Part shown: in pieces, positions 10,941-19,071 of the stretch
Numbering within the stretch: position 1 is the first letter of the stretch
Layout: each line of letters starts with the position of its first letter
DNA from: Chromohalobacter nigrandesensis
Lineage (GTDB): Bacteria; Pseudomonadota; Gammaproteobacteria; Pseudomonadales; Halomonadaceae
Length of the DNA stretch: 64,000 bases
Assembly: GCF_023061285.1 (NCBI RefSeq)
Contig: NZ_JAKGAM010000004.1
Span: 62,001 to 126,000 of the forward strand
Direction of reading: 5' to 3'
The notes under the pieces: generated by a model
Databases searched by the model: none
The model's input: the letters and a program-made list of their open reading frames with translations, nothing else
Told to the model about the DNA's origin: nothing
Position numbers and translations under genes: made by a program

Positions 10941-11035
10941 GAGTATTCCTCCCTGTGATGGGAATCACGCGCGGATAAGGCGGGATTTGCATGCCCTGCA
11001 ATGTCGCTGGAGATGCGGGTAAGCTGGCGAGTCAT
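10928..11035 (-). CDS. candidate 35-residue leader ORF overlapping the glpF start
   Basis: On the minus strand an excellent ribosome site (AAGGAGG, 6 nt spacing) precedes ATG 11035. The frame encodes a 35-residue peptide starting MTRQLTRISSDIAGHANPAL and stops 13 nt inside glpF. There is no recognisable domain or signal peptide. It may be a translated leader that couples ribosomes to glpF, or the site may be incidental. The strength and spacing of the ribosome site are the only evidence. Confidence 0.4.
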   Translation of the reverse strand: MTRQLTRISSDIAGHANPALSARDSHHREEYSWTS

Positions 11036-11124
11036 GATTTTCCTCCTTGTTGTTGTGCCACTCGTGCGGATGGCGATTGAATGGGTGTCTTTATTCCTAT
11101 GCGCTACGTGGTGTGCTCCTATGT

Positions 11125-12639
11125 CTATGTATCGGCTTCAGTCGACTCGGCGGAGGAGTAGGTGAGGTAATCGGCGAGCCGGTGTTGTTCGTTTTCATCG
11201 AGACGCAGCCCCAGCTTGGATCGCCGCCAGAGAATGTCCTCGGCCGTGTGTGCCCATTCGTGATCGCGCAGATAATCGACTTCGGCGGCATACAGATCGG
11301 CACCAAAGTGCTCACCCAGATCGTCCAGACTTTTGGCGTCTCCCACGATGTCGCGCACGCGGGTGCCGTAGTTGAAGACCATGCGATTGGCCATGCCCAG
11401 TGGAATGAAGGGATGACTGGCCTGTAGCGACTCGAACAGATGCTGGGGTTTCGCTTCTTCGCCACCGGGCAGTGGATGACCTTTACCGGTCCAGGCTTTT
11501 GCTTGGTGGCCGAGTTCGGGAGCCAGTTGATCGACAGCGTCTTCAGCCAGCCGCCGATAGGTCGTCAACTTGCCGCCGAAGACGTTGAGCAGTACAGCGC
11601 CAGCGGAGGTATCGAGCTGGATGCGGTAATCGCGAGTGATCTCGCTGGCGTTGTCCTCGTGATCATCGAGCAGGGGGCGTACGCCGGAGTAGCTCCAGAC
11701 GATATCGCCAGGGGCGATAGACTGTTCGAAGTAGCGATTGGCCGACTCGCAGAGATACTCGATTTCGTCTTTCGCGATGGTGGCCTCGCCGGGGGCGCCA
11801 TCGTGCTCGACGTCGGTCGTCCCGATGAGCGTGAAGTCGCGCTCGTAGGGAATGGCGAACACGATGCGTCCATCGGGCTGCTGGAAGATGTAAGAGTAGG
11901 CATGGTCGAACAGCTTGTTGACCACGATATGGCTGCCCTTGATCAGGCGCAGCGAATACGGGTGATCCAGCGAAGTGGCCTCGTCGAGAAAGCGCACGGC
12001 CCAGGGCCCGGCCGCATTGACCAGTCCGCGGGCGGCGACCTCGATCGACTCGCCCTCGGCGGTGCGCAGGGTGACGGTCCATCCATCGGAGCCGCGTACG
12101 GCAGTTTCGGCACGCGTGCGGGTCATGATGCGGGCGCCACGATTGGCTGCATCCATGCAGTTGAGCACCACCAGCCGGGCATCCTGAACCCAGGCGTCCG
12201 AGTAGACGAAGCCCTTGGTGAACTCGGGCTTCAGAGGCGCCCCTGCCGGATGGTCGGCAAACTTGATGCCTTGCGAGCCTTCGAGCGTCTGTCGTCCACC
12301 CAGATGGTCATACATGAAAAGCCCGGTGCGGATCATCCAGGCCGGACGTAAATGCTTCTGGTGGGGCAGGATGAAACGCATCGGCCAGATGATGTGCGGT
12401 GCCGCCTTGAGGAGTATCTCGCGCTCGGAGAGGGCTTTGGCCACGAGCTTGAATTCGTACTGCTCGAGATAACGCAGGCCACCGTGGATCAGCTTGGTCG
12501 AAGCGGATGACGTATGGCTGGCGAGATCATCCGCCTCGACGAGTAGCACCGAAAGACCACGGCCTGCCGCATCACGCGCGATGCCCGCACCGTTGATACC
12601 GCCGCCGATGACAATCAGATCGTAGGGTTCGTTGCGCAT
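11125..12639 (-). CDS. glpD: aerobic glycerol-3-phosphate dehydrogenase
   Basis: Membrane-associated FAD enzyme oxidising glycerol 3-phosphate to dihydroxyacetone phosphate and feeding quinone. The 504-residue product begins MRNEPYDLIVIGGGINGAGI (FAD-binding GxGxxG), followed by ARDAAGRGLSVLLVEADDLA. STKLIHGGLRYLEQYEF, AIPYERDFTLIGTTDVEHDG and NVFGGKLTTYRRLAED are GlpD hallmarks. The glpF side begins 184 nt downstream on the same strand. Half-sites resembling GlpR boxes lie at and just upstream of the start. No glpR gene is present in the window. Confidence 0.96.
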   Translation of the reverse strand: MRNEPYDLIVIGGGINGAGIARDAAGRGLSVLLVEADDLASHTSSASTKLIHGGLRYLEQYEFKLVAKALSEREILLKAAPHIIWPMRFILPHQKHLRPAWMIRTGLFMYDHLGGRQTLEGSQGIKFADHPAGAPLKPEFTKGFVYSDAWVQDARLVVLNCMDAANRGARIMTRTRAETAVRGSDGWTVTLRTAEGESIEVAARGLVNAAGPWAVRFLDEATSLDHPYSLRLIKGSHIVVNKLFDHAYSYIFQQPDGRIVFAIPYERDFTLIGTTDVEHDGAPGEATIAKDEIEYLCESANRYFEQSIAPGDIVWSYSGVRPLLDDHEDNASEITRDYRIQLDTSAGAVLLNVFGGKLTTYRRLAEDAVDQLAPELGHQAKAWTGKGHPLPGGEEAKPQHLFESLQASHPFIPLGMANRMVFNYGTRVRDIVGDAKSLDDLGEHFGADLYAAEVDYLRDHEWAHTAEDILWRRSKLGLRLDENEQHRLADYLTYSSAESTEADT

Positions 12640-12695
12640 GTTCGGATCCGCTCACTAGTGTTCGAGTTAGATCATTGTGGCGCGGAATCGAACAT
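12638..12695. promoter_or_regulatory. possible GlpR-type half-sites upstream of glpD
   Basis: ATGTTCG at 12638, TGTTCGA at 12659 and the inverted TCGAACA at 12688 resemble the ATGTTCG/CGAACAT half-sites bound by GlpR in enterobacteria. They are 21 and 29 bp apart and flank the expected glpD promoter. This is a motif match only. Confidence 0.3.
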
Positions 12696-12758
12696 TTTTA
12701 ATTAGGCAAAAAGTAGTAGACGCTATGTCGGTCTATGGCTGAGATCGAGCATATGGAC

Positions 12759-12784
12759 CCGAGGCCGACCTGATAGGGCCTCGG
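12759..12784 (-). terminator. hairpin between sulP and glpD
   Basis: An 8-bp perfect stem (CCGAGGCC / GGCCTCGG) with a 10-nt loop lies 127 nt beyond the sulP stop and upstream of glpD. There is no U-run, so it is at best a weak intrinsic terminator or a processing element. Confidence 0.3.
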
Positions 12785-12910
12785 TGAGCGCATGGTGGGG
12801 TTCGTCAGTGAAAAAGCGAATCGATGTGAAAATTTCGAAATTCGGATCAGAATATTAGCGATCCCCGTCGGCAAGCATGTCGTCGATAAGGTGAAGGCGC
12901 TGGTGGAAGG

Positions 12911-14653
12911 CTAAGAAGACGAGGCGTCCTGAGTCGGTTTCACGACGGTTTTCTCATCGTGTAGCGCTTCCCAGGCGTGATAAGTGCTGAGGAAGACCTC
13001 GCCGGTGAGGTGGTCGAGGAAGTCGCTTTGCTTGAGCCGGTCCATCACCGGGCCCTTCACTTCCGCGAGGTGCAGTTTGACCTGCGAGTCGTTGAGGCGG
13101 GAGTTGATGGCTTCGAGGCTTTCCAGTGCCGAGGCGTCGATGAGGTTGACCGCCGAGCTGATCAGCACGACATGCTTGAGCGCCGGGCGTTCGGCGACCA
13201 TGGCGTAGACGGTGTCCTCGAGATAGCGTGCGTTGGCGAAATAAAGGCTTTCGTCGACGCGCAACAGTGCCACGCTGGGGTCGTGTTCGGTGGTGTAGCG
13301 CTCGACGTTGCGGAAGTGCTCGGTGCCCGGAACGCGGCCCACCAGGGCGCTATGCGGTCGGCTGGTGGTGTAGAGGAACAGTGCCAATGAAAGTCCCACG
13401 CCGACCATTACGCCGACTTCAACGCCGCTGACGAAGGTCAGCACGATGGTCGCCAGCATGGCGGCGAAATCGCGCTTCGAGTAGTGCCAGGTACGCTTGA
13501 GGCCGCGCGCGTCGAGCAACGTGAAGGTCGAGACGATGATGCTGGCGGCGAGCGTGGCGATGGGCAGAAAGTGGATCAGCGGCGTGAGGTAGAGCGTCAC
13601 CAGCGCCACGCCCAGGGCGGCGAAGCTGCCGGCGGCCGGCGTGCGTGCGCCGGCATCGAAGTTGATTACCGTGCGCGACAGGCTGCCCGTCACTGGCATG
13701 CTGCTGCTCACGGCGGCGGCGAGGTTGCTGCCGCCCAGCGCGAAGAGTTCCTGATCGGGCGCAATGCGCTGGCGACGCTTGGCGGCCAGCATCTGTGCCA
13801 GCGATACCGACTCGATGAAGCCCACCAGACTGATCAGAAACGCCGGCATGAGTAGCGTGCTGATCAAGGTCGGGTCGAGCGAGGGCAGCGCCAATGGTGG
13901 GAGATGGCGCGGAATCTCGCCGACCACGGCCACGCCGTACGCCTCCAGGTTGAATGCCCATACCAACAGGGTCGAGATCATGACGGCAATGATCGGCCCG
14001 GCCTTGGTGATGAAGCCACTCAAGGTGGTAGTCATGCCCAGACGGCGCAGCGTGGGACCGGCGCGGCGCATTCCCACCAGAAACGCCAGCGAGCCGAGAC
14101 CGATCAAGGCGGTGAGTACGTTGAAATCCTGCCAGTGCGTGATTAGCCCAGCGAGCTGTTCGATCAGCGTGAAGCCGGACATCGTGATGCCCAGCAAGTT
14201 GCCCAGTTGGCTAGTGGCGATCAACACGCCCGAGGCGCTGAGCAGGCCGGACACGACCGGATGACTCAGAAAGTTGGCGAAGAAGCCCAGCCGGAAGACG
14301 CCCATCAGCATCAGCATGCCGCCGGACAAGAACGCCAGCGTTGCGGCGGCCTCGCTGTAGGCGACGGTCCCCGTGGCGACGATGTTTGATAACGCTGCGG
14401 CCGTCATCAGAGCGACGATTGCCATTGGCCCCACCGCCAGCGTGCGGCTGGTGCCGAAGACGGTATATGCGATCAACGGCAGCATGCTGGCGTAAAGCCC
14501 CGTCACCGCCGGCAATCCGGCGAGCAGGGCATAGGCCAGCGCTTGCGGGATGACCATCAAGGTGACGATGACGGCGGCGAAGAGATCCTGGGATAGCGTT
14601 TGGCGATCGTAGCCTGGCAGCCATTCGACAATGGGAAAGTAACGCTTGAGCAT
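12911..14653 (-). CDS. SulP-family anion permease with STAS domain
   Basis: Inner-membrane transporter of the SLC26/SulP family, about 580 residues from ATG 14653 (a TTG at 14674 would add 7). The N-terminal three quarters is polytopic, starting MLKRYFPIVEWLPGYDRQTL and continuing with the family block VTLMVIPQALAYALLAGLPA. The C-terminal STAS domain contains NLIDASALESL, with the phosphorylatable-Ser position of SpoIIAA-like domains. Substrates in the family include sulfate, bicarbonate and dicarboxylates; none can be assigned here. It stands alone, with flaG upstream on the same strand. Confidence 0.92.
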   Translation of the reverse strand: MLKRYFPIVEWLPGYDRQTLSQDLFAAVIVTLMVIPQALAYALLAGLPAVTGLYASMLPLIAYTVFGTSRTLAVGPMAIVALMTAAALSNIVATGTVAYSEAAATLAFLSGGMLMLMGVFRLGFFANFLSHPVVSGLLSASGVLIATSQLGNLLGITMSGFTLIEQLAGLITHWQDFNVLTALIGLGSLAFLVGMRRAGPTLRRLGMTTTLSGFITKAGPIIAVMISTLLVWAFNLEAYGVAVVGEIPRHLPPLALPSLDPTLISTLLMPAFLISLVGFIESVSLAQMLAAKRRQRIAPDQELFALGGSNLAAAVSSSMPVTGSLSRTVINFDAGARTPAAGSFAALGVALVTLYLTPLIHFLPIATLAASIIVSTFTLLDARGLKRTWHYSKRDFAAMLATIVLTFVSGVEVGVMVGVGLSLALFLYTTSRPHSALVGRVPGTEHFRNVERYTTEHDPSVALLRVDESLYFANARYLEDTVYAMVAERPALKHVVLISSAVNLIDASALESLEAINSRLNDSQVKLHLAEVKGPVMDRLKQSDFLDHLTGEVFLSTYHAWEALHDEKTVVKPTQDASSS

Positions 14654-14794
14654 CCGGGTCTCGTTGGTGTGCAAGGAGGTCAGGTTTCTGAGCGAAAAGA
14701 TATAACGCTAGAAGTATTGCTAATAGTCACTAATGGTGCGGCGTGCGGGCCGTGTGTGCAAGTGCGAAGGGGTGACGCAAGGCGTCTGCTAAAA

Positions 14795-15172
14795 TCACGC
14801 TTCCCAATCGACAAGCCGGCCCTGGCGTTGCGCCAGGGTTTCGGCGATGCGCAGCACTTCTTCGCTGGGGATCTGGCGGATCAGTTCCTGGCTTTCGCGG
14901 TCGACGATACGGGTCACGATCCGCCCCTCGTATTCCGACAACTCGAATTGGATGTTATAGGAGCGCATGACGGCGTTGACGCGGTCGATGGGCTTGGCGA
15001 GCTCGCTCATGGTCAAGTCCGATGATGACGCCGAGATCCCCAGCGCATCATTATCGGGCTGGATGTGGGCCAGGGCCATGTCCAGTCGCTGGCGGCCGCT
15101 CAGCGGGTTGGGTGTGATGTTGGCGGTGGCAGGACCGCTGTTGACGGGAAATTCAGGAATGTTCGACGACAT
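14795..15172 (-). CDS. flaG: FlaG family flagellar protein
   Basis: A small protein of 125 residues whose C-terminal half is the FlaG domain: SYNIQFELSEYEGRIVTRIV then DRESQELIRQIPSEEVLRIA. FlaG proteins are linked to filament length control and are usually encoded between fliC and fliD. Here the gene is about 10 kb from fliC, beside a sulfate-type permease, and no fliD or fliS is in the window. No FliA-type promoter is visible within 100 nt upstream. Confidence 0.88.
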   Translation of the reverse strand: MSSNIPEFPVNSGPATANITPNPLSGRQRLDMALAHIQPDNDALGISASSSDLTMSELAKPIDRVNAVMRSYNIQFELSEYEGRIVTRIVDRESQELIRQIPSEEVLRIAETLAQRQGRLVDWEA

Positions 15173-15274
15173 ATACGTCCCCTGCGTTGTTATCGATCTT
15201 GTTGTCGAGTGCGGCCTCGTTCAAGCGGTAGGCGCTTTTCAGAGAGAGGCCCAGAGCACTCGCTGGCAACCGGA

Positions 15275-15754
15275 TCACGTCATCATGTCGATGTGCGTGT
15301 GTCCGGCATCGTCGCCGACACCGATGTCGACGAAGAAGGCATGTAAAAAGCTGCTATCGTGCTTGTAAGCTTGGATCTTCTTGATGTCCTGATGCTTACC
15401 GAAGCTGTTGGTGCTTTTTTGCACCTCGATGGCGGCAAGATTTTCGTGGGTTCCGCGGTGATGAATGATGATGTCGGGGTAGGCAGTACGCGCATCGGTG
15501 TCGGCGGTATTGGTCACGCAGGTCATGTGGCGGGTGCGTTTGCAAGGCCCCGACCAGCGATTGTATTCGCAATCGATATCCCAATCGGGAAACGCCTGTT
15601 GCAGATACATGGCCAGGCGGAAGGAGAGCGAACGCTCCGTCGCCGATGCCTTGAGCAGGGGGGCGTCGCGCTCGAGAAGCGTTTCAAGGGCATGGTTCAG
15701 CTTCTCTTGAATACTGGTGTCGGATTCGGTGATGAATGTACCGATATGGGTCAT
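15275..15754 (-). CDS. unknown protein with nuclease-like PD...ExQK pattern
   Basis: I do not recognise this 159-residue protein. The start is taken at ATG 15754 because GAGG lies 7 nt before it; a GTG at 15766 overlaps that site. A strand-rich segment near residues 97-120, reading YPDIIIHH then NLAAIEVQKSTNS, resembles the core of PD-(D/E)XK nucleases, with EVQK where the family usually has ExK. A His-rich tail ends HTHIDMMT. It sits between flaG and a membrane protein, all on the minus strand. A nuclease-fold role is a guess from the pattern. Confidence 0.6.
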   Translation of the reverse strand: MTHIGTFITESDTSIQEKLNHALETLLERDAPLLKASATERSLSFRLAMYLQQAFPDWDIDCEYNRWSGPCKRTRHMTCVTNTADTDARTAYPDIIIHHRGTHENLAAIEVQKSTNSFGKHQDIKKIQAYKHDSSFLHAFFVDIGVGDDAGHTHIDMMT

Positions 15755-15853
15755 CGGGTGCCTCACTTTTTTTCTTCGTTAGCGCGATAATAACGGTGTA
15801 ATGCCCTGCTAAGTAGTTATCGGCGATGCCCGCCCAAACTTTAACGGCGCGTA

Positions 15854-16423
15854 TTAAACGGGCCGAAATTCGGCATGCAGTTTGCCGTCGCGCACCATCA
15901 CATACGCCATGTTGCGTTTGCCGGTTTCGTCTAACCAGTCGAGTTCATTGACCCCCGGTTTGAGCACCGATTCAGCCGCTGCGAGTGATGTCGCGGCGGT
16001 ACCATTGACCGATATCACCACCGCGCCGAGCGGCAAGCGGCTGTGCAAAGGACTTTCCGCGCCGATGTCGACGAGCTGAAGACCGGTGCTGGCGGGGTTG
16101 GCGGGTGCCTCTTCTTTTTTTGGGCGCGGCGAGCCTGAGGGACGCGCCTTGGGCTGGGGGGCAGGCGACGGCGGTGCTTCACGCTGGCTCTGCGAATGGC
16201 CCTGACGCAACTGCGAATGAGCAGAGGTCACTAGCAGCAATATACCGACCAGAAGCACGATCATGGCAATATTGGCAAAGAGCAACGCGGGCAAGTGGGC
16301 ACTGAGTAGTGACGGTGCATAGCGTTGGAAGAGCAATATTTTGTATGTCGTATAAGGCAGGGTTGCCATCACCGCTACCCATATCACCACGAGAAAGATC
16401 TGACTGCGCAATAATGTCCGCAT
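15854..16423 (-). CDS. two-TM membrane protein with Pro-rich linker and C-terminal PDZ-like domain
   Basis: Unrecognised protein of 189 residues. It has hydrophobic helices at about 8-30 and 43-66, then a Pro/Lys-rich linker (about 80-108), then a compact globular tail. The tail contains LQLVDIGAESPLHSRLPLGA followed by VVISVNGTAATSLAAAESVL, which reads like a small PDZ-type fold (hydrophobic strand, I-x-VNG turn, helix). The architecture resembles periplasm-facing scaffold proteins, for example of secretion or pilus systems, but nothing nearby supports that. No strong ribosome site is visible. Confidence 0.6.
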   Translation of the reverse strand: MRTLLRSQIFLVVIWVAVMATLPYTTYKILLFQRYAPSLLSAHLPALLFANIAMIVLLVGILLLVTSAHSQLRQGHSQSQREAPPSPAPQPKARPSGSPRPKKEEAPANPASTGLQLVDIGAESPLHSRLPLGAVVISVNGTAATSLAAAESVLKPGVNELDWLDETGKRNMAYVMVRDGKLHAEFRPV

Positions 16424-16573
16424 GGTGTGCTAGCCATATTCAAATAAGTCCAGGAGGTTTAACGCATTACACGAAAAAATCAAGTACTCCAGTCTAAAGT
16501 TACGCACGTACTTTCGTCATGAGCGCACAAATCAGACGATTAATACGCGCAGCAGCTAATACGTGCCGCAGCA

Positions 16574-16927
16574 CTACTGGCGCGCATGCGCCTTGACCTG
16601 ATCGTAGAGTAATCTTGCGTTATCCAGGGCGATGGCCTCGTTTTCATCCAACTGCAAGAGAGAACTGCCAGTACGGTCGCCGTTCTGGGTGGCGCGGATC
16701 ACCGTCGCATGGCGGCGCGATACGCTGGCGACATTCATGCGGATGGACAGCAGCATCAGCTCGAAACGGCGCTTCTGATCCTCGCGGCGCTCACGCTCCT
16801 CGGCGGATTCGGTGGTTTCGATGAGCGACGCCAGGGTCGTATTGATCAACCTCTCGACCAGATCGAGGCGCGGCACGATCTCGTCATTCAGCTCATTGAC
16901 GGTGATTTGGGTACGGGGAGAAGACAT
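16574..16927 (-). CDS. unknown 117-residue protein downstream of a FliA promoter
   Basis: The product (from ATG 16927; AGG 7 nt upstream) starts MSSPRTQITVNELNDEIVPR and is mainly charged helices with a run of Glu/Arg (SAEERERREDQKRRFELMLL). It has no signal peptide or membrane segment and I recognise no family. The promoter about 150 nt upstream is a perfect sigma28 match, which would make this a class 3 flagellar gene. A terminator-like hairpin lies between promoter and start, so expression would require readthrough or antitermination. A longer in-frame ATG at 17020 would translate through the hairpin and lacks a ribosome site. Confidence 0.65.
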   Translation of the reverse strand: MSSPRTQITVNELNDEIVPRLDLVERLINTTLASLIETTESAEERERREDQKRRFELMLLSIRMNVASVSRRHATVIRATQNGDRTGSSLLQLDENEAIALDNARLLYDQVKAHARQ

Positions 16928-16971
16928 GGCAATGCCTGAGTGATAAAAGGCCATAAAATGAGATGGATGAC

Positions 16972-17071
16972 AAAAGGGCCAGCCAAGCTGGCCCAAGGCT
17001 CGCCGGTTGGCAAGCGTCATACACAGCGAGTGTCGGTAGTCACGGCACTTGAAACGGTCGCGATACCTACG
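16972..17071 (-). ncRNA. candidate FliA-dependent small RNA, about 100 nt
   Basis: A transcript starting about 7 nt after the FliA -10 (near 17071) and stopping at the hairpin ending near 16972 would be about 100 nt and would not contain the downstream ORF. Promoter and terminator are read directly from sequence; the existence of a stable RNA is inference. FliA-dependent sRNAs are known in E. coli. Confidence 0.35.
16976..16994 (-). terminator. terminator-like hairpin between FliA promoter and ORF
   Basis: GGGCCAGC-CAA-GCTGGCCC forms a perfect 8-bp GC-rich stem with a 3-nt loop. On the minus strand it is followed by TTTTG. It lies 49 nt before the start of the 117-residue ORF and about 80 nt after the predicted FliA start site. 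Confidence 0.6.
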
Positions 17072-17077
17072 TGCATC

Positions 17078-17104
17078 TTATCGGCCCATGCGTGTTGAAC
17101 TTTA
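17078..17104 (-). promoter_or_regulatory. FliA (sigma28) promoter, perfect consensus
   Basis: On the minus strand TAAAG is followed by 14 bases and GCCGATAA, identical in both elements and in spacing to the FliA consensus and to the fliC promoter in this window. It lies just beyond the stop of the PilZ/HD-GYP-like gene and points to the 117-residue ORF. Confidence 0.85.
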
Positions 17105-17125
17105 ATTCGCGTTGTTCTTCTTGAT

Positions 17126-18856
17126 TCAATGCTTATGATCGACGCGGTGGTCGTCAGGATTGACGATACCTACGAGCCGGCCAATTTGCATGAAATCGGT
17201 CGATGACAAGACGGTATCGATATGCGCATCGATAAAAGCGAGGTTCTTGACGACATGAACCTGGGTCGGTACGCCCTTGCTATCGATATCCATGATCCAA
17301 GCGAGGAAGCCTCTAGAAAACTTGGCCAGGCTGCCGATGGGGTATAAGCCGTATTGTTGGATGTACTCGGTGAGAATCGCGTGGTCGTAGAGCTCGTCGT
17401 GTTCATGCACCCAGCGATAAGCATCCAGTGGTGTGCATGGCTCAACACCATTGCGTGCATGCGTGTATTTATTGACCGCCTTGATGACGGAAATGTGCTT
17501 GACGAGCTCCGAGAGTTCATCTCCCGTCTTGCCCGCAGGGTAACCGCTGCCATCGAGCAATTCGTTAGCGTTCTGGATGATATCCAGGCAGCCTTCGCTA
17601 GGGTACCAATCCAGCTCAGAGAGCTTCTCGAGCAGCTTATCGACATGGCCGAGGAGGAGCTCTTTTTGCTGAGGCGTCATGTTGGCTTTCAGTGAGGGAA
17701 GCTTTTCACTCATCAAAAGCGGCTTGCCCATGGTATGCATCAGTGTGCCTGCGACGGCCTCGCGCAAGTGACTTGAATGCGGATCACGCGACGTGACCAT
17801 GTCCGCCAGAAAGCCGGCTACCTGGATGGCATGTCGTACCCACTCCGGTTGATCGCGCAGGAAGGAAAGCGCGTATAACAGCTCCTTGCGATTCTGCTTG
17901 ACGAGATAGAGCAATGAGTCGGTGCAGTCGTAAAGCGTCTCCTCGGGGAAGGTATTCCAATTCTTGGTGAAGATCAGCACGGCCTGAAGTTGGCGTGCGA
18001 TGGTCCGTACCCCCTTGACCATCGGTGGAGCGTTGGGAGAATCATCCTGATTGTGGCTGGCATGTTTCAGAATGCTATCTTCCTTTTTCCGGGGGATGTA
18101 AACGGCCGACTGGCTGACGCTGCGGCCATCGACGCCGGCCCGATAAGCGGCCTCACGCTCGGACTCGGAAACGACATGGAACAGCGTATTCTCCATGTCG
18201 CGTTCCACCTCGACGAACTGAATGCCCAGCGCCGCATGTCCCTCACTACCGAAAGGACGCATGTGGCGTATGCATCCGCGGGCGTAGAAATACTCGCCAT
18301 TGGGAAATTCCAGCGTGATGCTGGGCAGCACCTGGTTGACGTAAAGCGGCAGGCTGTCTTCCATGGCGATGTCGATCATGCAGCCACCGGTGGAGATATT
18401 GCGCAGCCGCCCCTTGATGGTCAACTCATTGGCGAACACCTCGAGTCTGGCACGCGCATACATACCGAGGATCAGCGGAATACGTACCGCACCACGCGTT
18501 TCCTCGGTGAACAACGCATCCGCCAGTTGGCACTGGATATCGTAGGAATCGGCCTCCTTCCTGAGCGGTTTGGCCTTGATCTTCTCGAAATTGTAGATCT
18601 CCGTGGCCTCCTCATCGGATGGCGCGGAGATCTCGATATCGAAGGATAAATACCCTCGATAGATGTACGACTCTATGTCGGCCTTTTCATCGGAGACGCT
18701 AAGATCAAAAGCCCCGGTTTCCGTATCCAGGTTGAAGATTTCGCCCTGAAGCGGGTTAGTCGTCTTCTTGGAAAACACCGTTATGGTGTGTTCCTTGGCG
18801 ATCAGAGCGCGAAGAACGCCCGCCAGGTGATTGCCTGAGTATTGGTGTGACAGCAT
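17126..18856 (-). CDS. PilZ-domain protein with degenerate HD-GYP-like C-terminus
   Basis: A 576-residue cytoplasmic protein. Residues about 1-110 look like a YcgR-type N-terminal domain. About 115-230 is PilZ, with Arg-rich ARARLEVFANELTIKGRLR and then NISTGG, the c-di-GMP binding Nx(S)xxG element. About 300-530 resembles an HD-GYP domain: LLDGSGYPAGKTGDELSELV matches the GYP signature. The metal-binding HD is lost (HTMGK where HDIGK is usual), so phosphodiesterase activity is doubtful. This suggests a c-di-GMP receptor rather than a degrading enzyme. Lying between flagellar-linked genes, it may tune motility. AGG before the ATG is a weak ribosome site. Confidence 0.8.
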   Translation of the reverse strand: MLSHQYSGNHLAGVLRALIAKEHTITVFSKKTTNPLQGEIFNLDTETGAFDLSVSDEKADIESYIYRGYLSFDIEISAPSDEEATEIYNFEKIKAKPLRKEADSYDIQCQLADALFTEETRGAVRIPLILGMYARARLEVFANELTIKGRLRNISTGGCMIDIAMEDSLPLYVNQVLPSITLEFPNGEYFYARGCIRHMRPFGSEGHAALGIQFVEVERDMENTLFHVVSESEREAAYRAGVDGRSVSQSAVYIPRKKEDSILKHASHNQDDSPNAPPMVKGVRTIARQLQAVLIFTKNWNTFPEETLYDCTDSLLYLVKQNRKELLYALSFLRDQPEWVRHAIQVAGFLADMVTSRDPHSSHLREAVAGTLMHTMGKPLLMSEKLPSLKANMTPQQKELLLGHVDKLLEKLSELDWYPSEGCLDIIQNANELLDGSGYPAGKTGDELSELVKHISVIKAVNKYTHARNGVEPCTPLDAYRWVHEHDELYDHAILTEYIQQYGLYPIGSLAKFSRGFLAWIMDIDSKGVPTQVHVVKNLAFIDAHIDTVLSSTDFMQIGRLVGIVNPDDHRVDHKH

Positions 18857-19071
18857 ATGCGTACCTATGAGTCCATTGCCGGGGCGATGTACGGTTCGTA
18901 TGTTCTTTTATTGTAATAGTATTTTTTTATTTTAATCGTGCTTATACGTGGTGCTTGCGCTGCCAGGCCGTATGGATAGGTGCGCCGGAAGCGTCACCGA
19001 TAACGACCATGTCTCCCTTATATCATAGATAGACAGGATGGGGCGTAGGGTAGATTAAGTATGTTCGGTGA

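Noticed and set aside
11440-12351. 303-codon frame antisense to glpD
   Set aside because: Shadow of glpD.
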